Shown here: in pieces, positions 1 through 11,680 of the stretch
Layout of the letters: every line of letters starts with the position of its first letter
Position numbering within the stretch: the stretch's first letter is position 1
From: Ganoderma boninense
Taxonomy: Eukaryota; Basidiomycota; Agaricomycetes; Polyporales; Polyporaceae
Length of the DNA stretch: 64,000 nt
Direction of reading: 5' to 3'
NCBI GenBank assembly: GCA_002900995.3
Contig: CM035311.1
Span: 3,658,001-3,722,000 of the forward strand
Notes under the pieces: generated by a model
Database searches by the model: none
Seen by the model: only the letters and a program-made list of their open reading frames with translations
What the model was told of the DNA's origin: nothing
Translations under genes and position numbers: made by a program

Positions 1-1900
1 GCTCGAGGGGGAGAATGTAACTGGTGGCGAGCAGGCGTCAGGGGGAGATCGCGCGCCGTTGACTGCGCAGTCTGCTGATGCGCCCGCACCAGCCCCGCCT
101 TCGAAGTCCACGCCTGTGGCACCCGAACCGCGCACGCTGCGCAACATCCCACGCGTCGATTACAAGGCCTCCCAGGATGGAAAAGGCAAAGTAATCAAGG
201 CACCGACCCGTGCACCTGCACCTAGCTGCGACGAGGAAGACGAGGTCGAACAGCTTGTTGACGACCTGGAGTCCCACTTTCTCTGTCTGCTCACCCTTCA
301 CGGCACGCCCACCGCTCGCGAACCTCGCACGTTCAAGGAAGCTGTGGCGCTACCCGAGGCGGAGAAATGGCGGGCCGCTATGGACACCGAGATCGCGCAG
401 CTCCAGAAGCTTGGTACATGGACCGCAGTCGACTTGCCTGCCGATCGCAAGGCGATTGGGTGCACCTGGGTCTACCGGATCAAGGAGAACCTCGAGGGCG
501 AGGTCAAGTTCAAGGTGCGTCTGGTCGCGCAAGGCTTCTCTCAGATCCCTGGCTATGACGTCTTCGACACATTCGCGCCCGTCATCCGTACTGATTCCGT
601 TCGCACGCTGCTAGCGATTGGTACGGAGCGCAACATGGAGATGCGCCAGTTCGACGTTGTCGGCGCGTACCTGAATGTGGATCTTGACGAGGAGATCTAT
701 ATGCGACAGCCACCTGGCTACGAGGACGGCACACGCAAGGTCCTGCGGCTGCAGAAAGCTCTCTATGGGTTGAAGCAGGGCGGCCGGAAGTGGAACATCC
801 ACTTCAACCGGATCATGGTCGACGAACTTGGTTTCCGACGGCTCAATTCGGATCCCTGCGTCTACCTCCGGCAGGACAAGCACGGACTCACGATCGTCGG
901 GGTTCACGTTGATGACATGATCGCCCTGGCCGACACCACTGGTCTGATGGACGTCTTCGCGACTGGGCTCGCAAAGCGCGTCAAAATCACTGACCTTGGC
1001 ATGCCTAGCCTCCTTCTCGGCCTCGAGATCTCGCGTGACCGGCCCTCCCGCACGCTCAGCATCTGCCAATCGCAGTACATCCTCCGTGTACTGGAACGGT
1101 TCGGCATGACTGATGCAAATCCTGTCAGCACCCCTCTCGACCCGAACGTCAAGCTCGTCAAGACTCCCGTCGATGCTGACCTCTCGGAGATGCGTGATGT
1201 GCCGTACCAGGCGGCCATCGGCTCCCTGATGTACGCAGCCCTTGGCACCCGGCCCGACATCAGCTACGCCGTGCAGGCGCTGTCGCAGTACAGCTCGCGC
1301 CCTGGCCCCGAACACTGGACAGCCGTCAAGCGAGTCCTCCGGTACCTCAAGGGGACTCACAATTACGGTATCACGTTCACAGGGAAGGGCGCGCCCCGCC
1401 TTCGCGCGTACTACCTCAACCTCCGGCTTGAGGGGTACTCGGACGCTGATTGGGGATCGAACCCGGATGACCGGCGGTCGATTTCCGGCTACGCGTTCCT
1501 AGTCGGGAACGCTGTGGTTGCTTGGAGCTCGAAGAAGCAGACCACGGTCGCGCTTTCTTCGATGGAAGCGGAGTATATGGCCGTCGCCTACGCCGCGTGG
1601 CACGGGATCTGGATGCGCGCCGTTATGGCTGAGCTCACCTTCGCGCAGGACGTTGCTATGAAGCTAAACGCGGACAACAAATCAGCGATCGAGCTCTCGA
1701 AGGACAACGTCCAGCACTCGCGGTCGAAGCACATCGACATACGCCATCACTTCATTCGCGAGTGCATCGCCGCCGAGACGATCCACCTCGAGTACTGTCC
1801 CACGGACATCAACTCAGCTGATCTCTTCACGAAGGCCCTCCCGCGCGACCGCTTCCAAGCTCTCAGGACGCAACTCGGCATCCTTCCGGTGCAGAGTTGA
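1..1900 (+). CDS. copia pol: reverse transcriptase and RNase H (5'-truncated by window edge)
   Basis: The frame is open from the window start to the TGA at 1898-1900. No plausible start codon is present, so this is the C-terminal ~630 residues of the polyprotein. Copia RT hallmarks are visible: the FAPVIR motif, QFDVVGAYLN, the IYMRQPPGYE stretch, the LYGLKQ block, and the catalytic VDDM signature (coding near 910-920; the usual YVDDM form reads HVDDM here). The RNase H part shows YSDADWGS, SISGYAF, SSMEAEYMA and the terminal copia block with HIDIRHHFIRE and LFTKALP. The product copies element RNA into DNA and removes the RNA strand. There are no frameshifts or stops in the visible part, so it could be functional if the left half is intact. 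Confidence 0.93.
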   Translation, partial: LEGENVTGGEQASGGDRAPLTAQSADAPAPAPPSKSTPVAPEPRTLRNIPRVDYKASQDGKGKVIKAPTRAPAPSCDEEDEVEQLVDDLESHFLCLLTLHGTPTAREPRTFKEAVALPEAEKWRAAMDTEIAQLQKLGTWTAVDLPADRKAIGCTWVYRIKENLEGEVKFKVRLVAQGFSQIPGYDVFDTFAPVIRTDSVRTLLAIGTERNMEMRQFDVVGAYLNVDLDEEIYMRQPPGYEDGTRKVLRLQKALYGLKQGGRKWNIHFNRIMVDELGFRRLNSDPCVYLRQDKHGLTIVGVHVDDMIALADTTGLMDVFATGLAKRVKITDLGMPSLLLGLEISRDRPSRTLSICQSQYILRVLERFGMTDANPVSTPLDPNVKLVKTPVDADLSEMRDVPYQAAIGSLMYAALGTRPDISYAVQALSQYSSRPGPEHWTAVKRVLRYLKGTHNYGITFTGKGAPRLRAYYLNLRLEGYSDADWGSNPDDRRSISGYAFLVGNAVVAWSSKKQTTVALSSMEAEYMAVAYAAWHGIWMRAVMAELTFAQDVAMKLNADNKSAIELSKDNVQHSRSKHIDIRHHFIRECIAAETIHLEYCPTDINSADLFTKALPRDRFQALRTQLGILPVQS

Positions 1901-1907
1901 GGGGGAG

Positions 1908-2126
1908 TGTTGGAGTTGAACGTTTACGTATGTTTGTTCCGTTTATGCTCTCATTTACTTACTCGTTAGTATGTGTATTAACACCGCTTTTATTACTCTT
2001 TACTATACGCCATGTGTACTGTACAATGCTCTTTGTCTGTTAACGCTGTACTTAATCTTGCGCTTCTCTTCCCTGAATCATCATCTGTGTTCCCATCATC
2101 TTCTTCCTCCCGCGTGAACTCTAACA
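1908..2126 (+). repeat. right LTR of the copia element
   Basis: The LTR begins TGTTGGAG directly after the polypurine tract and ends CTCTAACA. These are imperfect inverted ends (one mismatch) with the canonical TG...CA boundaries. The length is 219 bp, short but normal for fungal copia elements. Boundaries are inferred from the terminal inverted repeats, because the left LTR is outside the window. Confidence 0.8.
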
Positions 2127-2131
2127 GATAA

Positions 2132-2775
2132 TCGTCCCACAGAGCTCCTTTTGCACTCGCCAAATCTCCGGTCCTCATCCGCGTCCATTTCTGTCACCTG
2201 CATCCTGCACGCTGCATGCCCACGTAAGTTCACGCCGTGAGTTCGAGAGCAATACTCAGTACTCACTGAGAACGCGACTCGGACAGCGCAAGGCCCAGGA
2301 ACGCAGCGATGGCAGAGCAGGCCCGGGCAGACGCGTGTAGAGGAAGAGAGGAGGGGCCACAGAGACGCAATGAGGCCTTGAGGAGCTGTGTGGCATAGCC
2401 AATGGTCGCGCCTGTACGTCCGAGGTTGTCGTTTGAGTGCTGCACGCATTGGGCAACGGGCGGGGAGTGCGAGGCGTGGTTGCAGTCTTGGCCGTCTGTC
2501 GCATGCAAGAGGTCAGGGCTTGCGGCTGAACATGCACGGCAGGGCACGTACTATGTCTGGCTGGTGCACAGACGTCGTCTGTTCCTTCCGCACCTCGAGC
2601 GGGGCGTCGATGAGCTCCATGAGGAGTATTGCGGAGGCTGGATACACGGCGAGCTTCAGAGGAGCACGCCGACAGGTCTTCAAGCACACTCCATTCCCGG
2701 CAAATCGTGCATGCCACGACGATTGACATCTCGGGATGGACGTAACTGTATTTCATACGTGAGCTTGGTGCACCG
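2132..2775. other. intergenic, no supported gene
   Basis: This lies between the copia LTR and the 3' end of the F-box gene. Open frames exist on both strands, but their translations are low-complexity and unlike any family I know, and none pairs with splice sites. It probably includes the F-box 3'UTR near its right edge. Confidence 0.5.
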
Positions 2776-4821
2776 TTAGAGCGTAATGAGGGGATCGACG
2801 ACGTACCGCGCACCGTGCACAGACCCAGAAAGGAACTTGACTCGAAAGACGGGTGTAAGCGGGCTCTGTCGTGGTGCTTGTATGCGGTGCCTCACCGAAT
2901 TCTTCTGCCCTGCGCCGTTCACAGGCTGGTACGCAGCTGTTAAAGCGGGGTGGACCCGATAGTACCCCGGCCCCCGCCGCTCAACATGCCCAACGAACAC
3001 GATTTCGTCCACCAGCATCTTGAACCGCAACGCATGTCTCATCCACAACTTCGCGGTCGCCGCCTTGTTCGGCGGGACGTCCTGGGTGTACGGATAGACT
3101 GGGCGCGAGCCCCCATGCGTGTCCGAGTTGCGCGAGGGGTCCGCAACACAGATCTCCAGCATGCGCAGTCGCGCCCCACCTGCTGCCTGGTGCGCCTTGA
3201 GCAGCTGCCCGAGCCGCACGAGGTCCGAGTCCGCATCCTCTCCCTCTCCGTATTCGCCACACACGTACCCGAGCGTCTGGCCCTCCGCCGCCTCACGAGC
3301 TGGAGAGCCGGCCGGGGCGGGCTCAGAGAGGCTCAGGAACGCCTTGGCGAAGTCGAGCTTTGCGTGTCTGATGGCGTTCCCGAGCAGGTCGAGACGGCGC
3401 AGGTTCGGGAGTTGGCGCAGGTACGCGCTAAAGGCGTCGCCGAGCCCGTCGAACGAGTACCCCTTCCGCGTGTCGATGTCGAAGTCTACCGCGAGCCTGG
3501 TCACCGCCGGGTGTTGGTGCTCGTCGAGGAATTGGCCCAAGCTGCGGCCCAAGCGGAGGCGCGGCCGCTCGCTCACGCAGAGCCGCTCCTCGCCGCTAAC
3601 GTAGCAGTGCATCGACACGATGTAGGGCACCGCGAAGAGGTGGAGGCACAGGCCGTCGTAGAAGGGCGGAGCATGCAGGCCCGTGAGGTGCTTGGGCAGG
3701 AGCTCGCGAGTGTCCCCCGGCCTGTACTTCCAGTCGAGGTAGATTGTGACGTCCGCGGGGAGAGATAGCATCTCCAAGATGACGGCGAAGGGCGAAGAGC
3801 TGATTCCCTTGTTGGCTAAGGATAAACGGAACTGGCGGAGCTTCGGAAGATGAACGGGGAGCTGGACTGTGGGGGTGGACGAGGAGGGTTGCTCTGGATG
3901 ATCCCAGCGGCGGAGCGCGAGCGATTCCAGTCCGGGCGCACATCTTTCAAGGGCAGACAAGAACTCGTCATACCTGCGAGGCTCATCGTAGAGGAAGAGG
4001 TGCTTCAAGGTTGGCACAGCGATGTGCCTCATGAAGCAGGAAGCGGATATCGTGAGGGAGTGAAGGCGGGGGAAGTCCGTGTCGTCCCAGAAACGTAGCT
4101 TGTTAGCATTGATGTTGAGCGGATCACCGAATGTCCTCTTGACTGTATATAGGTGCAAACGCTCCAGATTACACATGAGCAAGCCATACCCTCTAACAAA
4201 CCGCGCAATTCCAGTGATGTTCACGATCTGGGCTGAAAGATGGGTGATGCGGGAGACATGAGGCCTCAGCAGGGAATCGTCGTCTGTGAGGTCCATGGTG
4301 AGGCTGGCAAAGTTTGGGAGGTCGAGCCTGAGAGGGCAGGGTACAGACCGCGAGAGGAGCGTAGGAAGGCACCAGAGATCCCATCCGCGACTGTATGGGT
4401 CGGCGAACGCAGAGCGAGTAGCATCCGCCCATAATTGCGGTGTCCCTAGCGCAACATTGCGCCAGTGTTGGCAAATGTGTGTAAGGTATACCAGCTCCTC
4501 CCAGGTGCTCCACGCTCCGCTCTCCAGGATCTTGGAGACCAGTTCGGTGGGAAGGTGGTTGGCCGGGGCTGTGGCGTTGAAAGCGGAACGGAGCGAGACT
4601 ATGCCGGCGGGTACCAGTGATGTCCCCGTCCAGTCTCCCGCAAGGCCATCGTCATTGGTAGAAATACACTGAATCTGATGGATAGGCTGCGTGGTTTTAG
4701 ATCAGCGTTGATAATGAAGAAGAAGGTATGAGTGGCTTACTTCAATATCTGCAACGCCAAAGGTGAAAACATTTGAGGATGCGGAGGTGGCGAAGGATTG
4801 TGGCACAGGGCGACTCTCCAT
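2776..4821 (-). CDS. F-box protein with LRR-like C-terminal region
   Basis: The model has two exons, 4821-4741 and 4674-2776, with a 66 bp GT-AG intron at 4740-4675 in phase 0. It encodes about 659 aa. An F-box-like motif lies at about residues 66-110, starting NHLPTELVSKIL and ending in the HWRNVALGTPQLW stretch typical of mushroom F-box proteins. The remaining ~540 residues contain scattered leucine-rich segments (LERLHLYTV, LHSLTISAS, LKHLFLYDE, LRRLDLLGN) that suggest an irregular LRR-like fold for substrate recognition. By family knowledge such proteins are SCF ubiquitin-ligase adaptors binding Skp1 through the F-box; the substrate is unknown. The ATG at 4821 was chosen because it gives a clean in-frame first exon joined to the F-box. 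These families are highly expanded in Agaricomycetes, so no orthologue name is given. Confidence 0.85.
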
Positions 4822-5327
4822 GTTCGATGCTTTTTCGCAGGCGTAAGATTCGCAGGAAGAGTTGAAGTTCGAGATCAGAGGACTTCATCCACTATGGGCA
4901 CGGTGAACGTTGAAATGTTGAAGTTCGAACAATAAGAATGCAGCGTCGCAGAAGCGCCGATCCACCACGATGCAAGTCGGCAATGTCCGACTTAGCCGAC
5001 GCATTCCAGGCTATGGACGACGCCCGTCAGATATCATAGGAGTGGCATAGAGGGATTCCCATATGCGCATAGAGAATCCCCTTCCGATTGGACTGGTCAA
5101 GTTTTTATGGCATAGGAAAGATGATGGCGGACACAAGGAAGGAGATTGTGAGAAATGAAGGCAAGCTAGGACGATACTTGAATGACGTGATATTTGAGGA
5201 CAAGTACATCCTGGTTGCAGCACCCCCTCAAACCAAGATGCAGGCAGGACATCATTGAATTTTCACGACGTATGACACCATACTCTGCGAAACGCAAGTT
5301 GCGTGTCATACCAAAGCTGCACATATC
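4822..5327. other. intergenic between F-box 5' end and esterase A 3' end
   Basis: This contains the F-box promoter and the 3' flank of esterase A. I recognise no gene, repeat or clear TATA box. Confidence 0.5.
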
Positions 5328-7715
5328 TCAAATGGGCTGTGCAAGACTGAGCTGCGTAAGGAAGTCCATCGCCTCCTTGCGGAACGTGTCGGGTATGATC
5401 GTTAAGTTTGGCATCTCCTCCACGAACGCGAGCAGCTGTGGGGCCTTCGGGCTGTACTCGGGCCAGTGGATCTGCGGCCCACCGTTCGGGTCGAGCGTGT
5501 TGACGAACCGGACGAGGAAGTCTGTCATGTCGCCTCCCCCGAACACATTCGGGAGCTCCGTCGTGTGTGTCTGGCGGCGGCATTTCAGTATCCGGACGTT
5601 CGCGACGCGGAACAGCGTGTCTACTCACCGCGCCAAGCCCGGGTATCTTGTCACGTTCGTTGACTGATGCGCGCAATATCTCGTCTCAGCGCATGGAATC
5701 TGCGGAACTTTGACGGGGGAAACGGAATCTGCCACTCACGGAACGACCGGACGACCTGTTTCCCGGCGCGCAGGTCGAGGAGGAAGCGCCGTGTTGCCTG
5801 GAAGATGAAGTCGCCTTGGAACGCATCCAGCCGCTTGAACTCCGGCGTGAACGCGAACCGGTTCCCTGTGCCGAATGGAGAACCGGCGGCAGGGTTTGCG
5901 TGGTAAAGCTCAAGGAGTCGTGCGATCGTGGCGTCTGAAGCACCTGGGAAGTAGTTGCTCTTGATGTACGCCGCGACTTCCGTGGTGGTCCTAAGAATGT
6001 TATATAAACCCCTTGAGAGATAGCATGGCGGAAGTCAGCTTCGCATGGAATGCTCACGTAAGGTTGAGAGAGGAGAGTGAAAACAGAGTTCCCTCATCCT
6101 CGCAAGATCCTGGAGTAAAGCGCGATGAAGTTCCCGTTTATGACCGCTATACATGGAACACGGACCGACCACGAAGGGGATATCGGCGATACTCCCCTCC
6201 AGAACGAGCTTCTGCACGTTATCCTTGAAGAACACGCCGTCTGTGTGTGGCATCCACGGGGTGTTCAGCGCCTGCTCAGTAGATCAGTTTATGGATATCC
6301 AAAGGAATGTCGCCTTGCAAACCTGGAATGACAAGAAGGTCGGCGTCTGATCCATGGCAGCCGTGATCGCCTCTGTGGGAACTTCACGGAGGCACTCAAG
6401 GGCGTTCGGGGCAGACCCGCACCCGGTTTCCGAGACGATGAAGTCGAAGGTCGGCTGCAGCTTGGAGAAATTACCAGATGGGAGAGCAGACCCAGACTCC
6501 ATCCACCCTGCACGGAAGAGACCTTCGGTGTCGCCTCCGTTCGTGATCATCTGGAAGGTCACGGACTGGCTACCTGCACTCTCGCCCCAGCTGCATGACA
6601 GTATGTCTGCGCTAAAAGGTGGTGAGCAGTGAGGAGACGTACATCGTCACTTTTGTGGGGTCTCCCCCGAATGCGGAAATGTGCTTTTGCACCCATCGGA
6701 GTGCTTCGCGTTCTAGACGGTATCCCATTAGTCGCGTGCACCACCCCACTGCCAGGACTGCGAAGGCTCACGATCCTGGAGACCTAGATTCCCTAGCCCA
6801 GCCTTCTGTATCTCGCTTCCGCCCAAGAATCCAAACGCTGACATGCGAATGTCAGCGCGAGCATCTTGCAAAAACAGAAGAGTCGCTGACCGCTGAGGCT
6901 GAATCGAAGTATTGATCAAATATGGCGCTGTAAGAGTAATGAGAAGACAAACCGATAGTTCATGGAAACGAATATGACAGGCTGTCCGAGCTCGATTGAC
7001 CGGTTGACGATTACAGCGCCTGGCCGCCTGTGCAAATGAATCGGTGTGAGACAAATGATAAATGGCACCTCGTGGAGTACATACACCGCGTTCGACCCAA
7101 CTTGATATCCACCTCCGTATATCCACTATGAGCGAAGCTCAGCAGATAAAAGGAGAAAAGCATCTAAACTCACCGCTGCGACCGGGAGCCCGGCCCCAGG
7201 TCGAGTTCCAGCTGGAACGATAACATTGATATTCAAACCTGCATGGGCCATTCTGCGACGTCAGTCGTTAATACATAGTGACAAAATAAAGACACAAACA
7301 ATCTTCGCTCTGTGGAACGGCGGGGGGCTCCGCCATCGGCGCGACGAATGCTGGGATCTCGGGAGGCAAGTTCGAAGGGATAGTCGGCGGGATGATTGTC
7401 TGTTGAAGGCACTGGTTCCCGAACGTCGTCGCATTGATGACTCCGGTGTGCCTAGGGATGGGTTTCGGCAGCTGGAGACGAAGCTTTCCGACTCTGGGGA
7501 ACGAACAAGTGAGCTATGCCGGAGGAAATAGAGTGCTAAGCGACTTACGGGGGCTGGGCGAAAGGTATCCCGAGGAACGAAGTCGACGTCCCTTCGGTGA
7601 AACCTATGACAGTGGCATCATCGAGTCGCACAGTAGGGGGACGACCAGGGGTAGAGGCTAAAACAGCAGTTAGAAAAAGTGTGCACGATACGATCGATGC
7701 AATCCTTTTCAACAT
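5328..7715 (-). CDS. secreted type-B carboxylesterase/lipase A (tandem copy 1)
   Basis: This is a multi-exon gene (about 13 exons by alignment with its neighbours) of the type-B carboxylesterase / Candida rugosa-like lipase family (alpha/beta hydrolase). It starts at ATG 7715 with a hydrophobic signal peptide ([20 protein letters not shown]) and ends at the stop 5328-5330. Visible landmarks are [10 protein letters not shown], the SEDC segment, WIYGGGF (oxyanion region), SMNYR, the nucleophile motif W-GESAG-S (Ser near 6578), CEDEGT with the acidic triad residue (near 6090), and the C-terminal [16 protein letters not shown] block with the catalytic His region just upstream. Exon 1 is 7715-7549 and exon 2 is 7493-7300, with consistent phases. 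The likely role is extracellular hydrolysis of acyl esters. I found no stop or frameshift. Inner exon borders remain approximate. Confidence 0.83.
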
Positions 7716-7740
7716 ATCGTAACGATGGTTGTGGTCTCTG

Positions 7741-8215
7741 GGCAGAATATCGGCGATTGCAGGGCATTCTTATACGCAACTGAAAAGACAGTTTCCCATC
7801 AGTATGCTTGAAGGCTATAGGTGGTCCCTAACGCACCATGCAGCTCTACTACAGGACCTGTTTGTTAGAAGTAAAGGTAGCACGGAGCGCATTCGTTCAG
7901 CAGGTCCGTTCAATTCAGAAGGCGCTAGTCAGAAGACCATAACTCCCATGCCCCCACCTATCGTACCACCCACCGGGAGCATGACTGCGAGAAAATAAAG
8001 GCGAAGTGTATGACGATGCAAAAGAAGCCAGCAATAGAGCACTGCCAAGTGCACCGTGAGCGGGATCAAGGGGCTCCGAGCAGGATATTTTTGACGCTCA
8101 TGAGAAAAGAAGAAGGCTAGCGTTCGATCCAGGCGATCAGTCGACCCAGTTCTCACAGAACATAGAAGGCGCTGAATTTACCATAGTCTTCGGGTTTCGA
8201 AGAGGGCGGAAGCGG
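7741..8215. repeat. duplicated upstream segment, copy 1 (pairs with 11221-11680)
   Basis: This resembles the flank of esterase B in direct orientation over several hundred bases. Shared strings include GAGCAGGATATTTT versus GAGCAAGATATTTT, GACGCTCATGAGAAA versus GACACTCATGAGAAA, and CAGTCGACCCAGTTCTCACA in both (8140-8159 and 11591-11610). The tandem duplication unit therefore includes the promoter and several hundred bases upstream, not just the coding part. Confidence 0.75.
7769..7774 (-). promoter_or_regulatory. TATA box of esterase A
   Basis: TATAAG read on the minus strand, within a TATAAGAATGC context, about 55 bp upstream of ATG 7715. The same element occurs in front of esterase B, and a close variant in front of esterase C. 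Confidence 0.6.
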
Positions 8216-8750
8216 CGAGCCTTCAAGACCTCGAGGCATCAAGAAGTCCAGCATTGTCGGCAGTAACGAGATGCCTTGAAGGAGGCAATCAATCTAGTGG
8301 TTGTCTAGACCCGATGTAGACGTCTATAGGCGCTCGACTCAACTTGGTCTTTGACCACGACGATCGATGTGCCCGCCTTACGACTAGCAGGTATGCAGTG
8401 CCCTGCGACCAAGACCATCTTTTTGAATGGACATTAATAGTTGCAGGAGATATGTTTTGACGTTATCTGTGCACACCGGGCTGTTTTTTGCGGGGTCAAG
8501 ATGCGGTGACGTGTCCTAGGGTAGTTGCATGGAAAGGGCCAGCACCGTACCGGGCTCGACGACTTCTCGTATCGCATCCCATTACCGATGGTGTCATATC
8601 CATCTGACGCCCTTCAACGACCTGCCGAGTTGCCTTGAACGCATCTCATGAAAGGGGGAAAATGGGGAAACAGCTCGCACATGGCTACATACATGTGCTG
8701 GCGAAACAGAGCACGTTACAATCAGCGTGAACGCCTACGAGAGACAGATA
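7775..8750. other. intergenic with duplicated flank of esterase A
   Basis: The first ~450 bp belong to a segment shared with the upstream flank of esterase B (listed separately). The rest (8216-8750) is the 3' flank of esterase B and shows no recognisable gene. A short minus-strand open frame at 7929-8156 has hydrophobic stretches but no family match. Confidence 0.5.
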
Positions 8751-11186
8751 TTAGAAGGGCTCGGTGAGAACAAGCTGCGCGAGGAACTCCAACTGCTCCT
8801 TGCGGAACGTGTCAGGCATGAGCGTCAGGTTCGGCGTACCCTCCACGAGCGTGAGCAGCTGCGGCGATTCCGAGCTGTACTTGGGCCAGTGGATCTGCGG
8901 GCCGCCATTCGGATCGAGCGTGTTGACGAATCGGACGAGGAAATCTGTCAAGTCCCCGCCTCCGAACACGTTCGGGAGCTCCGATCCGTGCGACTGCCGT
9001 TCGAATATCCGAACAGTCCGTCGTTCGGGGGCGGGAGGAGCGGCATATCCGGTAAGACTATGTGAATACACGGCGACGATCATGAACACTCACCGCGCCA
9101 AGGCCAGGGGTCTTGTTACGTTCGTTAACTGATGCTCGCAGTCCTAGTCAGCGGACATAACCTAGGGAACTTCGACCGGAACACTTCAACGAGGACTCAC
9201 AGAACGATCGGACCACCTGTTTCCCGGCGCGCAGATTGAGGAGGAAGCGCCGCGGGGCCTGGAACACTAAGTCGCCCTGGAATGCAGCGATCCGCTTGAA
9301 CTCTGGCGTGAGCGCGAATTGATCTCCCGTGCCGAACGGCGAGCCGGCGGCAGGGTCCTCGGGGTAGAGCTCGAGCAGGCGCGCAATGGTGGCGTTCGAG
9401 GCACCAGGGAAGTAGTTGCTCCTCATATACGCTCCGACTTCCTCAGTGGTCCTATGAACTTTGCGTCAGCGCCTTTAACTTATTGACTTGCAAGATGCCG
9501 AATTCCAAGTCTAAAACGAGACTGACGTTATATTGAGAGAGGACAGGGAAAACACGGTTCCTTCGTCCTCGCAATCAGCTTGAGGGAACTACGATGAGTA
9601 TGCAGGACAATAGCATCGAAGGAAGCACGCGGACAGGCTACGAAGGGGACATCAGAGATAACCCCGTCCAGGACGCGCTCTCGAACGTTGTCCTTGAAGA
9701 AAACGCCGTCAGTGTGTGGTATCCACGGGGTGTTGAGTGCCTATTCAGCAGATCAGTTCATGGATATCCACGCCGCACGTCATCTTACGAACGCGGATCG
9801 ACAGGAAACTCGGTGTCTGGTCCATGGCGGCCGTGAAGTTTTCGACAGGGATTTCGCGGAGGCACTCTAGAGCGTCCGGGGCAGACGCACACCCCGTTTC
9901 GGAGACGATGAAGTCGAAGGTTGGCTGCAGCAACGAAAACTTGCCCCCGGGAAGCGCAGAGCCCGACTCCATCCACCCGGCACGGAAGAGGCCTTCATTG
10001 TCGCCGTCATTGGTGATCATTTGGAAGAGCACAGACCGGCTTCCTGCGCTCTGGCCCCAGCTGATCGACAGTCGGTGAGGAAGGCATTGTGAACACGGGT
10101 AGGGACACTCACATGGTAACTTTTGCAGGATCTCCTCCGAACGCGGAAATGTGCTTCTGCATCCATCGGAGTGCTTCGCGTTCTAAAACGTGTCCCGTCA
10201 GTCCAGTATGCCATTGCACTATGTGCCAACAGATACTGACGATCATGGAGGCCGAGGTTGCCTAGCCCAGCGTTCTGTATCTCGCTCCCGCCCAAGAATC
10301 CAAACGCTGCCGGACGGACGTTAGCACACATAGCTTGCAAAGCGGAGCATCCGCTAACCATTGACGCTGAGTCGAGAGATCTTTCAGTGGATGTCGCTAC
10401 TAAGGATACGCACAGACGTACCGATAATTCATGGATACGAATATGACAGGCTGTCCAAGTTCGATTGACCTATTCACGATCACCGCTCCTGGCTCACTGC
10501 CAACATAAATTTTAACGATGAGCCACCAATCACGCCTCTCGTAGCACGTACTTTGTATTGGACCCAGCTGCAAATCCTCCTCCATATATCCACTGTGGAC
10601 GACGAACATATATCGCAGAAACTAGACACGAAACCATATAGGACTCACCGCTGCCACAGGGAGGCCAGCGCCAGGTCGAGTTCCGGCTGGCACGATGACG
10701 TTGATGTTCAAACCTGCACAGGACGTGAGCCATAAAGTAGATAGAGACTGAATGTGATACGAACAGTCTTCGCTTTGGGGAACGGGATCGCCGCCACTCC
10801 CCTGAGCGAGGGATCCTAAGATCTCGGGAGAGAGATTCGAACTTGAGGTGACGGTCGGGGTGCTAAGGTCCTGTTGGATGCACTGATTCCCAAACGCCGT
10901 CGCATTGATGACTCCGGTGTGCCTAGCGATGGGCTGCGGCAGCTGTAGACGAAGCTTTCCGACTCTAGCACATGGAAGCATCAGTTGCGCAGGACGCAAC
11001 GGGGTGCCAAGTGACTTACGGCGGCTGGGCGAAAGGAATCCCGAGGAAGGAGGTCGAGGTTCCTTCGGTGAAGCCTATAACAGTGGCATCATCGATTCGC
11101 ACAGTGGGAGGTCCAGTAGATGCGGAAATGGAAACAGCAGCGAGAAGCAGAGTGCAAGATACGAGTGATGCTATCTTCTGCAACAT
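8751..11186 (-). CDS. secreted type-B carboxylesterase/lipase B (tandem copy 2)
   Basis: Type-B carboxylesterase, about 13 exons, ATG at 11186 to a stop at 8751. The N-terminus is a signal peptide (MLQKIASLVSCTLLLAAVSI). Exon 1 is 11186-11020, exon 2 is 10964-10765, and exon 3 starts at 10713; phases join to give [20 protein letters not shown] and GLPVAAWIYGGGF. Further landmarks are [20 protein letters not shown], the nucleophile WGQSAGS (Ser near 10049), CEDEGTVFSL with the triad Glu, the TTEEVGAYMRSNYFPGA exon, and [13 protein letters not shown] with the triad His. All three catalytic residues are present. One internal intron (just before the CEDEGT exon) seems to use an AAG rather than CAG acceptor. 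It is most similar to esterase A, as its flank also is. Predicted role: secreted ester hydrolase. Confidence 0.84.
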
Positions 11187-11220
11187 GGTGTTGTCCTCGT
11201 CGCGCACTGTCGGTGATCGC

Positions 11221-11680
11221 AGGCGCATTCTTATACGACGCTGAAAGTATCGCTTCCCATCAGTATGGTATGCTTAAAGGCTACAGGCGATCTGGAACGT
11301 ACCATACAACCCTACGGCGGGACCTATGGGTTCGAAGCAAGAGCAGCATGGACCGCATTCACTGAATAGGTCCGTCCAATTGGGAAGGCGCTCATAACTC
11401 CCATTTCCAGACCGATCGTACCACGCACAGGTAGGATGACTGCAATCTCGAGGAGCAAATAACTCCAAGACGACGCAACACAAGCCCGGAATGGAAGGGC
11501 GCCAAACACGCCACCGGATCAAGGGACCCCGAGCAAGATATTTTCGACACTCATGAGAAACGAAGAAAGACACCGTTCAATCCAGGCGAACAGTCGACCC
11601 AGTTCTCACAGGAAAACATAGAAAGTGCTGAGCTACCCGTGACCTTCGAAGTGCGGAGGAGGTGGGCCTTTGAGCTTCAG
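11221..11680. repeat. duplicated upstream segment, copy 2 (pairs with 7741-8215)
   Basis: Direct-orientation partner of the esterase A flank. It has the same order of shared strings: TATA region, GACCGCATTC / GAGCGCATTC, CCGATCGTACCAC / CCTATCGTACCAC, and CAGTCGACCCAGTTCTCACA. Scattered indels show it is not very recent. Confidence 0.75.
11230..11235 (-). promoter_or_regulatory. TATA box of esterase B
   Basis: TATAAG in a TATAAGAATGC context, about 45 bp upstream of ATG 11186. It is identical in core and neighbouring bases to the element before esterase A. Confidence 0.6.

Larger units (their letters stand above)
1..2131 (+). mobile_element. Ty1/copia LTR retrotransposon, 3' part
   Basis: This is the downstream end of a copia-type LTR retrotransposon. 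It contains, in order, the end of the pol polyprotein (reverse transcriptase then RNase H), a purine-rich tract immediately after the stop codon (1901-1907) that fits the plus-strand primer site, and the right LTR (1908-2126). The 5' LTR, gag, protease and integrase would lie left of the window. The five bases after the LTR (2127-2131) should be the target-site duplication, but the matching left copy is outside. The pol frame is open without internal stops, which points to a fairly recent insertion. Confidence 0.93.

Noticed and set aside
611..1360. 249-codon minus-strand frame opposite the copia pol gene
   Set aside because: Antisense shadow of a GC-rich coding region; no domain.
2950..3768. 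272-codon plus-strand frame
   Set aside because: Shadow of the F-box gene; Arg/Val/Glu-rich with no homology.
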